Shown here in pieces: positions 12,044 through 24,800 of a stretch of DNA of 64,000 bases (position 1 is the stretch's first letter; each line of letters opens with the position of its first letter). The DNA comes from Enoplolaimus lenunculus. Its lineage: Eukaryota; Nematoda; Enoplea; Enoplida; Thoracostomopsidae. Position numbers and translations under genes: made by a program. The stretch spans positions 186,001-250,000 of the forward strand of contig JASANG010001660.1 in assembly GCA_030248215.1 (NCBI GenBank), read 5' to 3'. Under the pieces are notes generated by a model. It worked only from the letters and a program-made list of their open reading frames with translations, did no database searches and was not told where the DNA came from.

Positions 12044-12813
12044 TTACATCACTTCTAAATGCACATGCTCTGGCTGATGGACTTCCCAAGGCGGACAGCC
12101 TTTTGCCGAGTTGACCTGTTCACTACGAGGGGATCGCATTTTATCAGCAAAATTTTGGCCGCCCGGTTCACACCCTCTTGAATTAGAGTTGGCGTCAGGT
12201 TTGTGCATTTGTTTTATTCGAGACTGACGTACTAGGTTACTATCAAAATTTTCGCACGGGGCGCCATATCTGTCCAAAGGGGGCATAGGATTTTTGTCTG
12301 CCCCTGCATTCCATAAACTCTGTTGCTCTCCGTCACTTAAACACTGTTGTTGCACAACGAGCACTTCTTCTGACGCGTAGCGATTTTCGTAATCACCACC
12401 AGGCGATGACGTCATTGCTGAGCGTGGGAAAATCTGCTGTGTCGATGATGTCGTTGACGTCCGTGGAAAAATTTGTGGTGTCGCTGACGTCATTGATGAT
12501 CGTGGGAAAGTTTGCGGCGTCGATGACTTTGTCGACGACCGTGGGAAAATTGATAACGCCGTACTGACTGGATGCGGTTGACCGTGGCCAGCGGCAAGTA
12601 TCCAAGGCCATTTCGATGCTGAACGGCTAAACGATGGCAGTTTGAACGACAGTGGGCTACTACTACTTGCAGATAAATCCTGAGAATTAGTGGCGGCAGG
12701 CTTCGAAACACAAGCTAAGAAAAGTACCGCAACAGAAAATATAGATGCGATGTGTTCAGCGACATCGAGAGATTCAATTGAAATTGATTTTCCAGACAGT
12801 TTGGTCGTTGCAG
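12044..12813 (-). CDS. GRDP-like gene last coding exon, hydrophobic segment and repeat tail
   Basis: The acceptor TTTTTCAG ends at 12814. Phase 1 fits the preceding exon and the frame stays open to TAA at 12046-12044. The segment IASIFSVAVLFLACV is a possible single membrane span or buried core strand. It is followed by a Ser-rich linker and four copies of a 13-residue repeat of type IFPRSS-T-S-TPQ (about 12560-12405), then a hydrophilic tail. The open frame runs upstream to 12895 but that part is intronic by phase. I saw no clear AATAAA in the few hundred bases downstream. Confidence 0.8.
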
Positions 12814-15800
12814 CTGAAAAATTTTGCTTTATTCTCGAATGTATGTAGCAACTATCAAAAGTTAACGATAGACTGGGCAAATTGAGAATCAGCAAACTGA
12901 GACGTTAAAACTTTGTCACAATTTTTGTACGTAGTCTGTCCTACTTGTGAGCTGGGTTTCACATTTGGTGCTGCTTCAGTTCTCTTATTTGGAAATCTGG
13001 TGATAGGTGTTACTGTAGTGACCCAAATAAGATGGTGGGCTGATACTTACTTGGCGTCCCCAGAGGGCACGCCCCCTGTTATTCGGCTACGGACTGTTAT
13101 TTATTTTTAACGCGCCCTGCGTTAGTGATACACCTACATTCGATATTGCAACTATCCGTTGAATTAAACGTTTTTATTTGTCTGGTATCAAAACCTTAAG
13201 CGAATGCAAGGTTATACTTAAGAATGTACTTTCAAAACTAAGTATGCTTTAAAGTTCCGAACTCAACTGGATTTGGGGCTGGAGTCATTTATGCATTACA
13301 ATTTGGGATAATTGACATTTATGGACTCTAATTAGAATTTAGGGGCTCTATCTGCTTACGGACTCTTATTAAGGACACAGGCTCCTTTTGATTAAGACTC
13401 AAAATGGGGTCGCAAAATGGGAACCCCCTCTTATTACCCACTCTTATTCGAGTCAGTACAGTACACATGTTTGAGTATACGTGCCCTTGATTTTAAACGT
13501 TATTTTTAACTGTGTCGCTCGTCACAGCTATATCAAGAGAAAGTCTACGGATGATCTATGTTAACTATAGGTGCCTGTCTCCTAAGCTTACATCGAAAAC
13601 TAAGCCAAAACATAAGCCTTAACTTGCAGTTTTTCTGTCTCGTAGTTGGCAGGCCCCTTATGCTAACATGAGCCCACCGGCCTATGAATTTGTTAGAAGC
13701 CTTCGTTCTATGCATAAGCAAAAATTAAAATAGCTTACCTCCTATAGTAAATTTAGTACTTCCTGATGAATCTGGTAGCTGTAGCGTTTCGACTTTACGC
13801 TTGGTTAAGTGATAAAATACCATGTCTGCACCAGTGACTTCTTCTTCACCTGAAAAAAGAAAATTATTAATGTTATATTATCTTAGTTCAAAACCAGCCT
13901 TGGGTATCGAGTAATTTTACGAGCACAATCTTACAATAACCCACTGTTTTCGGCACATATTAATTTTTTAGAAACATTTCGTTTTCCTGCGAAACTGCAC
14001 TAGAGTAAGCCTGGGCTATAGACTAAACGCTTGGCTATACGTACCTGGTGCGTATCCAGGCGTATAAGTGCATCGTGATTTAACAGCACCAAAGTAACCG
14101 CCTTTGTTTCGAATCAGCATGATTCGCTCTTTGCTTGAACTAAGAGACGGGCAAAATGGCTAAAAATCATTAAAAGCGATAATTAATTGCGTAACAAATG
14201 AAAATGAAAAATATCACAGCCACTGCCGTTTTAGGTCCCAGATTTTCGAACGCTACCAACGTTAATAGCAGGGGACAATTGGATAATAAAAATACTAGAA
14301 ACCATGAACTAGAAAGCAATTCAATATCTGATAGGTCAACTCAGTGTTTTCGTAAAAAATTTTCGCCCTTCCTTTAGTGTGCTCGAGAGTGCTAGTTTGC
14401 CTAGATCACTGAGTAAACCCTATATAAACCAGTGTGCACAATTGTGTAAGGTAAACTTCAGCGATCCATAAGTTGACTAAATCCGGCAGACCTAAGCAAG
14501 ACTTCAGCGCTAAATAAATAAATACGCGAATTGTGAACTAGCTAGTATGCGCGCTAGATGTATTGGCCCGAATATCGCCATTTTGTCAGTTGCAGTAAAT
14601 AAATTTCATTTGGTTATGTCATAGATCTAAAGTCCCGTGTTACTTTAAGGGGCGTCCAGGCTTCTGGTGGATCCATAAAAGAGTAGGTTTAGATTCTAGA
14701 TTACATTTTTTTGCTTAGGCTTAGGCTTAGGCTTAGGCTTAGGTACACATTTTTGGAACGCTTAGGCTTAGGCGTTGCTTAGGAATACGCTTAATCTACT
14801 GTTACGCCCCTTAAAGTAACATTGGCCGATCTAAGGGTCTGGGCAATGTGTAGACAAATTTTACCACTATTTTGTACGGTTGTTCTGCGTTTCTGGAGTA
14901 AAATATAGATGCAAACATATTTTGTGTTATGATGATTTTACAAAAACAACTTCGTGTATTCCCGTTATTTTTGGCATGCAAAACCATAATTTCACTCTAA
15001 TGCAAACCGCAAAATTTGGTTTTTGTCACTTGTAAATTTCTTCATTTTTATCTGTTAATAATTGCTTAGTGGCAAGAACAAACAACCTGTAAGCTAAACA
15101 ACTGAGGGAAAGATTCCATTCTAAAATTTCTAGAATAATTGTATGCTTTATAATAACCTGTTAGATTTTGAAGGTTAGAAAAATTATCTTGCATGAGCTT
15201 TTATACCTTATCAAAACGAAATTCTCACAACGCCTCTGCAAGTCGTCGAAGTAAAAACTTGAACGCGTGAATATATACCGCCTGACTATTCTACACTTTC
15301 CACTACTGTTAATTTTTAAGGCTTAAGCTTAGGCTAAGGTAACTTAGGCAAAGCAAAGGCTTTGGCATAGGCGTGCCATTTCCTAAAACGAAAGTTTGAG
15401 TTTAAACGCAAGTTGAGAAAACGAGTACAATCGTGTACAGCGTAATACCGTTTCGACGTCGTGTTCATACGGCACATATTCTGTGTTTGATAAATGTGCA
15501 ACTGCATGCAACGCGCTGCCGCGGTACACTAAAACTGCACTAAACAATGCATCAACTGAGTGAACAACTTCAACGAAAAATTCCGTTCCATCTGTCGAAT
15601 CCACCAAACTAAAACAATAACAATTTTATTAAGAGCAGGGTCGTTTTAGATATCTTGAACAGAAATCTCAACTGTGGTTCTAAAGGTATTCGATGATGAA
15701 TAGAGTGTGTAACATTACCAGCGCGAGTTCCATTTAGGACTTACCTCACTTCATTTACGGAGTGGGAGTCGAGTTCACTTTTAATGCTCACTATTTGTGG

Positions 15801-18800
15801 CTAATTCAAAATTTTGACTAAACCCCCAAAACTTGACCAAGAGTATCATGCAATTTAGTACGAAGCTAACCTATGTTTCGCCACAGTAACGCTAATAGCA
15901 TCGGACCGGCAAATACGAACAAATCGTTGATCAAGAGCCGCAAATTCCACCATCGAATAAAGTGAATGTTCCGGTGTCCAAAATTCTTGTTGAAATTGCT
16001 TCCGACACAAAACCAGCTCTCGTGTTGCTGTAACAAACGTTTGTACAACTGCGTAACAGCAATCGCCACCAGCAACTACCGAAAACGATTGTGCGCTTTG
16101 CCGCGATCGGCATTCATCAAAACCTAACTCTAAGCCTAGCCCTAATGATGCTGAGTCGTTTGATGTTGCCGCTGCGGTAGTTACATTGTCGGTGCGATCG
16201 AAGAGATCTTGTCGACGATTTTGTAATGTCTGCATCGACAGTTTAGAGGCCGGCCCGCTGCCGCCAGCGCTCAGCTCGGCCTTTGGTCGAAGCTCGGCGA
16301 GGGTGAAATGTTGATTGGTGCCTGATTGCCGGCCTGGTAAGAGGTCGTCCAGCTCCGTAACGGCGTGCCATGACGCGAGTGACGCCTTACCAATTAGGCC
16401 CAACGGACCGCGGTCGTACGTTTCTAGGTCCAAGAAAAACGGTCGGGGGCAGCGGCGATCGAATCGAAATGAAATGATTGGTTTGCTGCCGTCGATATTT
16501 TGAAATTTTAACGTCAAAGGGGCGGACAGTAGGTTTTTGGCAAGGTCAGGGTCATCGGCCTCGGCGCTAAGATTCGAGCCAGGGGCAGGATTAGGCAAAA
16601 TAGGCTCGTCTAAAAGCGACGCGTCTAGCTCGTCCAGTGATATAAGCCGAGATTTGCCATAATTTAGGCGCAGCTTCACTCGGTCTTTTTGGACTGGTAA
16701 CTCTGAAAGATAAATCGCTTGGATCTGTACCACTCCGTAGGTAAGATCCGAAACCGATTGTGATTGAAGCAGGTTGTTTACCAGGTGGTCTTGGTCTAAA
16801 AACCCGCAACCTGATTGCCAAAACGGGCTCTCGGGGGCGAACGTTGCGTCCCATATAGATTCCAGGCTCGTTTCTACATTTGACCGGCCTGAAGTGCCCA
16901 AGGGAGTTGCGGAAGTAGATAAGCCTATCTCTAAATCGTTGTTCAGACAACTCCCAGGTGGCTGTGGATTAGAATTATTAGTTACACATCCCATAAGAGG
17001 TTCTCTGATTGCGTTGTGGATATGGTGCGCCGGTAACGGAGCAGTTTTGACGGTACCACTTCCTCGTGGAAAACTGGTCCCACTATATATACCACCCTCA
17101 GGTGGCGTAGTATTGTTAAGGACATGATCCCCAAGTGCTTCACTGCTTACGTTTAGGATACGACTCCTAATTGGACTAGTGCTTAAGACAAGATTCGCAG
17201 GAGAAGTTGTGTTTTGGAGGCGACCCATAGGTGGTTGTGAGTTATCGCATATAGGAGCTGTAAGAGCAGCATGAGCGCATTGAGCCAGAAATGGCAAATC
17301 AAGAGTTTGCCCTAAAAGGTCAGTTGTGTCTTCTATAAATTGCAACGGAAACAAGGCGTGTGTACGCATCATAAGAATAATGTCCAGAGCAGTTGGAATC
17401 AGTAAACAGGCTGTGGTTGTTGTTGTTGTGGTTGTTGTTATTTTTGTTTGTGTTTCGGTCATATTTCGTTCTCTTTCTTCTGTTGTTTGTTTTCCTGTTT
17501 CTATTGGTTTTCTTGTGGTTCTATTTGCTTCTCTTAATGGTGATTCGGTTGTTGTTTCTTCTGGTGGTGGTGGTGGTATTGATGCTGTTGTTGTTGCTGC
17601 TGTTGTTGCAAGTAATTGCAACCACTGCGCATAACGTTGCGCACTGCGTGCGATAAAACGATACGAACCGTAGTGTGGCAGGGCAACTTGCAACGCAAAT
17701 GTATGTTGCTCGGCGATTAATTGCTCCAGTAAGTCATGATTCAGTTGTGTTGTGTGCAGTTGCAGCTGTTGTTGTTTTTGTTGTTGATGATGTTGCTGCT
17801 GCTGTTGTTGCAGTTGATGTTGCTGATTTTGTTGTTGCTGCTGCAGTTGATGTTGTTGTTGTTGTTGTTGTTGTTGTTGTGGGTGTTGTTGTTGTTGTTG
17901 TTGTTTCAGCGACGCCCAAAACTCGTACGGTTCTATCGGCGATTTATCGCCCCCACCCTGGGGACATCGTTCCATTGCTGTAGCACTGCAATAGCGACTC
18001 CATAACACCACACTTTGTTGATATCGGCCCTCGATTTCTGATTTATTTCTCAACCGGTGTCGTAAGACTTTCCCAACGATACGCATACAGTCAGATTTAT
18101 AAACAGATGGTTTCATCATATGTGCCTGCCAGACCCATTCTACATCGACAGGGGGAATAATTTCTTGAAATGTGCCTATTTCTAGGGGGGATGTTGTACT
18201 TTCTGTGTCAGAACTATTTTTGCGAGGTCCTAAGGACCGACCCTCCGGGCTTGGGTGGTCTAGTGATGCAAGGAGGGGTAGCCAATAGAGCTCGTAGCGT
18301 CTTAGTGCGTTTGCAATAACTTCCGGTTGCCTTAACGCCGGTACCGCTTGACTAACCATTCTGAGGAACCGGATATACTCTCGAGCACCGGATACTAAAT
18401 TTATTGACAGGTTTACATCCGGTGATAAATGATTTTCAATCATTGACGGAGCGGCACATAGAGAGTTAGGGACAGCGCCTATATAGGATGGACCTTCTCG
18501 GTACAGAAACGATGCGTTTCTTGGAGGCGAGCCTCGGTGAGGTAACACCCGTGGCCGTGCTAGCCGACCTCCGTTTAAATAGGACATTCCGCTAAAGTAA
18601 CCGTTCGAGTATTGGATGTCAGAGTTGGCTATTGTATTTGCGTATGGATAATCTTTATGATATCCGTTAGTTTTTGTCGACCCTAAACTTCTGTGGCAAT
18701 ATTTTTGTCGAAGGGGTGTAAATGTTTTTGTTGCGGTTGCGTTTATTCTTACATCGTCAGTGCTACTTGAGGGACCGTCACATAGTCCGTAAAATTGACA

Positions 18801-21800
18801 ATTGATGTAGTTGCGATATGGTCCCGGAAAAATTTCTGACGCAGATACTCGCTGCTGATTGTGCAATTGCTGGCCGCAAGGGTCGTCACCGAATTGTGTA
18901 TTTTGGTAGCGGGAGCGTATCAAAAGCCGTTCTTGAGCTGCAGATTCTTCGGTTGAATAAATATTTTGGACGTTAGCCTTTGAGCTGGTTTTGCAACCAT
19001 CACGGTGTGACAGCGTTGCAAGCTCGGCGAGTGTTAAATCTGGCTCGTAGAGCGTTTCGGTTGAATCAGAGTCTGTAATTTAAAAAATTAAGTTAAAAAT
19101 TTGTCAAAGTTTGACCAGATTTTACAAGATTGTATACGGAAAAGATTGGGTTTCGAAGTGTGGATCATGTTAGCTTCTGAATTTTTATTGGTTACAATAT
19201 AACAATTTTGACCGTGAGCTTACGTGTCATATTGTCTAACACAAAATGTTGTCGAATTGAGCAGATATGACATCAAATGTTACTTAGGTCATGCATAGGT
19301 AGCGGGTCACACGGGTCCTGGGTTTACTGCTCATAGCGCATCTTGAGTCATGGATTGAACATTGCGACTCACTTCAATACCCTGGCAGAATGTGGAGTAC
19401 CAGTTATTGTTTTTCAGTGTGTTTCTAATGCACTGAACCACTTTCTGTCCCAGTTAACAACAACACCAATGCAGCAACAAATGTCAACCAGTACTCAAAA
19501 CAACCAGACCAGTATATTGCGAAACAAACTGAATGTGATTCAACGATGTAAACTATAAACCGGACATTTGTGTACAATAATATAATTGTTAAAAGATTAT
19601 CTTGGTTGCAGTAGTTGTTTGGGCTGCCCTGAACAGCAGTTACCGTTTGAAAGATAGACAACAACGATAACAGACACCAATGATTGTGTATTTCACAAAA
19701 ATGACCACTGAAAATGTCAATAAAAAAAAAAGTCACAATGCTCCTAATGAAGTTTTAGCAATTAATCTGGCGAAACGGGAACAAAACCGAATTATGCATT
19801 AAGATACAGTACGAAAATTGGGTTTGGCTCTTGATTGCTTCGCTCGCGAGTTTTTTTACATGCTCGTTTCGCAAACATTTCTAGATTCACCACTGGTCGG
19901 TACATTTCGTTTTACACAGAATGCGCTCAGTTGCATAGTCTTGTCTAAACAGTGATTATTTTAAGCTGGTTCTACAAGGGCAAGTACACTTACATAAACT
20001 TTGAAATCGACCGCTCCTTAAAACGTGCGGAGTTTGTGCTCCTGTTGACATAAGTGCTCTCGATTGCCCTCGTAATCGTGAGTGGGGCAACCGCAGTTCA
20101 AGCCCCCTGCGGTCAGGTAATGCCGTATATGTCCCTTTCTCCGTAAGGGCAGGAGGTAATAAACTATGCGCTAGTAAACGTGTTGCCTCCCTAGCCAAGT
20201 AGGACCCTGCAAAGTCGGTTCTATTAGTGGGTATCCCAAGCTTTGCCCCCTTATAAGAACTGCAATATCCTGAATAGCGGGCGCTGAGTAAATTAACTGG
20301 CGGAGGGGTATATCGAGAGCTTGGATGCACCCCCACATATGATTTGTGACATTTGACCGTGGAAATGCCGTTATTACGGGGCACTCCCTTAAATTGACGT
20401 TTGCCAAAAGTATTGTTAGGACCAATGTCTAAACTATCTGGCCTTTCTAATCTAAGGGTTGCTGCTTCGGGAGACATGTGACAACGAGGAGCGGTTTCTG
20501 ATTTGATGATTTTAGGGCCTATTGGAAACGAATGATAGTATGTAATTATTTCGTCATTGCTTGATCCGGTACTAGTCCTACTGCAACAGTGACAGTTAGT
20601 TGTTTTAATAGTTAAAGTTTGTGGTTTAGACATTAATATTAAATAGATTAATCAACTAGTGACTACATATTTATAGACATAAATAAATAAATAAACTATG
20701 TATAGATATGTATATGCGTTTTATAGAAAGGCACCGGATAAACTCTATGGAACATATGTGTTATCTGCTGCATTGATCTTTTAGTTAAGTCCTGTTAAAA
20801 TATCAACCGCTGCCAATAGTTAACTATTTATTTTTAGTGAGCCTAATCCTAAAACTAAGTCCAAGCCTTTTTCGGGGATCTTAAACAATAGAGTTAGCAT
20901 GATAATTTACATTTCTTGATCGGTAATATAGCTCGGATTAAATAGTCCAGTTTGGATTTAAAGACGTCAACTTATGTAAATTATATGGACGCGGCTCATG
21001 TCGAGACATTGATGCCGCTGGACTTAGAAACTGAAAGGTTTAGGTTTATGTCCAACATTAGGCTTATATTTGGGCTTAAGTCCAGGCTGAGCTAGACTTA
21101 AGCTTTGAGGTAGGCTTGAATTTTAGCAGCCCCTTATAGTAAATACAAGGCAAGCTGGAAATCACAAGGAACACAGAATTTTGATGCTGAATTTCGCCTA
21201 AAATGTATTAATTCCGGAACCGGAAGTAAATTCTTAGTAAAATATTAATCTAAATTATTTCAGCATCGGCAAAGCACATTTATGTCAATTATAACAACTA
21301 TAAGTCACGTAATGACTAAATGATTCACCGCCATGCCTGGAGCTGCGGCAAAAATTACGTTTCGAAAGAGTATAATTTCAAGCAAATCTTTTTTTTGCGA
21401 ACAAAAGCAGCGAGAGGAAAATTTTTTTAGATTCTTACAGGAAGTAGGTTAATTGTTAAGCCTGTAACTGTGTCATTTTTAGCATACCTTAGCGAAATTT
21501 AGTAATAATATATCCCGTGTATACGCCTTTGTTTTCACCGTGGGCAAATGTATCACAATTTGACACCATTACCTCACATATACCTTAACCTGACCATAAA
21601 TCACTAGCAAGTAACTCGATCATCTATAAAAATGCCCGCAGCGAAAAATACAGCCACGCACAGGGGCATATACCAGAAACGGGATATATACCTCCTCGAA
21701 GTTTCTTAAGTACCTAATAATTGAAGCAAACATGGTTACATGCTTTTCGACTAAACTTTCAGTCTTCGAAAATTTAAAAAAAGTTCTTCTCACTGTCTAC

Positions 21801-24800
21801 ACTCGCTCTACGAAACGTTTTATTCCAGTCATACCCTGTCGAAATGAATTTCTGGCTACGCGTTTATGCCATGTAGTCAGTCCACCTCAATTTATTGTAA
21901 TCATTGTTAAAAGCCATACTATGGTAGTTTTTAGTGGCACTTCACTCTTGCTCTCTTAACGGGTTGACAGGCCCAAGTACTAACAGACCCTCTCTGCACA
22001 CAACTCTACCGCTTACTAAAACAATTTAAGCAAAGTGCTAAACCGATGAAAGCCAGTCTAAAACGTTTTAAGCTTTTTTCTTTTGGGTACAGTGTCTTAC
22101 AGCTGGTTAAATTGTAGCTAATGCAAGGCTCGAAGCTCCAACGGAGGGCGACGGGGGGTCCGACCTTTTACACCCTGCGGAAATATTTAATGCCACGCCC
22201 CAAAATCTATATTCGCAGTAATCCTCCCTTGTAATCACTCCTGCTTGGTTGCTAACCGTGTTATTCTGGTAGCCGGTTCACGGGGCATAATAGGTGCCTG
22301 AACATTTCCCAGAAGAGTGTTCGGTAAATGATATCTAATGTATGCCAAGGCGAAACCATAAAATTTCCATATTTATGTTGTGTAAAACCTTCTGGCATGT
22401 GCCCCATTTTCCAGTTTTTGCCTTCCGTAATCGCCTATGAGAAACGTTAAAATTAAGTAGCGAGTTCAAGAATAGCGATTCACAGCCAAAGAGGTGGATA
22501 TTCATAATTCTCAAATGGTACCTGAAAGCTGGTTGAGACAGATTTTCAACTAAATGGGCTACGTATAGGTAGCATACCGCTAAAATTATTTCAGCGATTA
22601 TACAAATAAACGTTTTACAAACTTTGGAACTACCAGTACGATCCTATACAACAAATTTCCTATATACACAGCACGTATATAACAGGTAGTCCAACATTAC
22701 TAATTTTATGGCTTAAGAAACACAATATAGATGATGCTTTTGAACCTGTAACCGGCCTAATTTTATTACTGCCACCAGAGTTGCTTTATAAAAGAACGAA
22801 CGTCGCTATTGTTCAAACCTAAAAAACCAAAGACTGAAGTTTTACAGGCTAAATTACGTTACGTGTCAGCCCAGGATGTGTGTGTCCGTCACTGCCCCGA
22901 GGGACTCATTTTTGAAGTTGCCGGACCATAAGGAGTAATTCAATCAGCTTTTGAACGCAAGTGAATAGCAAAAACAATAATTTAAATTTTAAACAGCACC
23001 AAAAGTTTTACTGCAGGCCAATTGTGATCGCTGCAAAGTTAATCTTGTCTCTAAATTTGAAATCCTTTATGCTTTATCGGTACTTTAGCTGCTTTAGGGG
23101 TCTGCAGGGACCACGGGGCACACTTTATAGTTAGTCCTGTATCTGTAGACAGTTTAAGTTACGGGACAATAACCAGTGCCCAGTGGCTCGCACCGACGTA
23201 CAATATTTGAGGAGATATAAAAATTTCCAAACGAGACATAACTTTTGGCGAGAGTGTACCAAGGACCCCGTATACGACAAGTTAATTTTCAAAAAATTTG
23301 GCGGACATGGCCATCTTGGCTCTTTCGAGCTACGCCCTGACGCACGCAATGAGTTTTCCTCATTAAGCGAACAGTTTGTATACAGCTTAACTTAGAATTA
23401 CTCAGAGAGATCGGCTAGGAAACGCGAGAGACGCACTCCAGCTCATACGGTTTCACGGCGTATTCATATTCGTATCTTGTAGTACCGTATGGTTGCGTAA
23501 CTTAGTGGTTAGAGCAGCGGTCTGGTAATCAGACCGCGATGGGCTCGAGCCTCACCACATCCGCGACAAAACTGTTTAAACTTAGAATAAACTTCTAAGT
23601 CAGCTTTAATTGCTAAATACACGTATATAAGTTACAAAATCAAACTTATGTGTTCTATGCTGGAATGGTACCCAAAATACCTATGGTCAGTGTTTCACCT
23701 TTTATGACATAGATACAGATTGCCCCTGTGCTTATTTTACAATCGAGCTACTTTATACCAGCTAAACAGGCCCGTAGCCAGCCAACCTTGCTAGGGAGGG
23801 GCTAAAAATTTTTCAGGAGGGGCATTTAAGGGTTTTCAGTTACTTACAAACAAGGTTGACAAACTTCTGGGAGGACCAAAATTTTTCCACGAGGGGCTGA
23901 ACCCCCTGTCTCCCCCCTTGACTACGGGCTCGCAGGTACAATGGTTTTTTAAAGGCAAGTGGATGTTTCGATTGATCGAGACAGAATGCTAAGGACCTTT
24001 GAATGGCTCGAGGCTCATCGACATAAATCGTTTTGCTACCCAACGGTTCGAAACACGATGCCAAGTGTTAAATCTACCAAGACTATAATACTGAAATTGG
24101 TAAAACACAACCTACCCATACAGAACTCGAAACACTTGGGAATTAAAAAAAAATCAGTCGATCAATAAAACCCAAACATACTGTCTTGTCTCACAGCTCA
24201 GCCCCAGACAGAAATCTATTAACAGCCGGAGACAAGCAATTATAGTCGAAAAAAACTAATCCTGCGTTGTTTGAACAACCAAGGCCACTGTTAATTTTAA
24301 AATGTACTTGATTGCATTTCTCTGATAAAAGTTTAATAATAAAATAGGGATTAGGGATAGAGTTAGTCTCAGTATCAAGATCAAGCTTTGGAATGGGCTT
24401 AACGTTGCATTAGGCTTAGGCTTTGACTTATCGCTTACCGCTATGGGTAGAAGGTGGCATTTTGGTTAAACGAACCCAGTGTGCCTGACCTGTAGCAACT
24501 TGAGGCAAACCATCCTTTTCTAACCCGAGTGTACTTCAGGAATAAACAAAAATACTTACCTTTTTAATTCGACGCAACCAGGTGAATAGTTAATAAGTAA
24601 TATTTTTAAGCTGAGTTGCTCCAAACCAATATTACCAGGATAAGCTAAAACGATACTACCAAAAACGTTTAGTTTATGCTCCTCACGGTAGCTAAAATAC
24701 CCATAGGGTTAATATAGTTAAACTGTCCGCTTTCGAATTCGATATATAGCTAAAACGCAAGTTTTGTGACAAATTTTAAGATTACCAAACGAAATTTGGT

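Larger units (their letters stand above)
20581..24559 (-). other. Intron of the GRDP-like gene with scattered repeats
   Basis: About 4 kb of AT-rich sequence. It holds a tRNA-like block (23491-23568), a CCCGTAGCC-type MITE (23767-23934) and blocks of degenerate TTAGGC/GCCTAA hexamers near 21040-21130 and 24380-24430. No other open exon with agreeing phase was found. Confidence 0.55.

Noticed and set aside
14713-14790. Interstitial telomere from a chromosome fusion
   Set aside because: The TTAGGC run lies inside a TIR element with its own target duplication, so transposition explains its position.
17326-18005. Val/Leu-rich open frames on the plus strand
   Set aside because: They are the antisense of the CAG/CAA and Thr-rich coding repeat in the main GRDP exon.
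24439-24489. Exon-like block QAHWVRLTKMPPSTHS with donor GTAAGC
   Set aside because: Phase 1 in and out cannot fit between the 24560 and 20580 exons, which already match each other, and the acceptor is weak.
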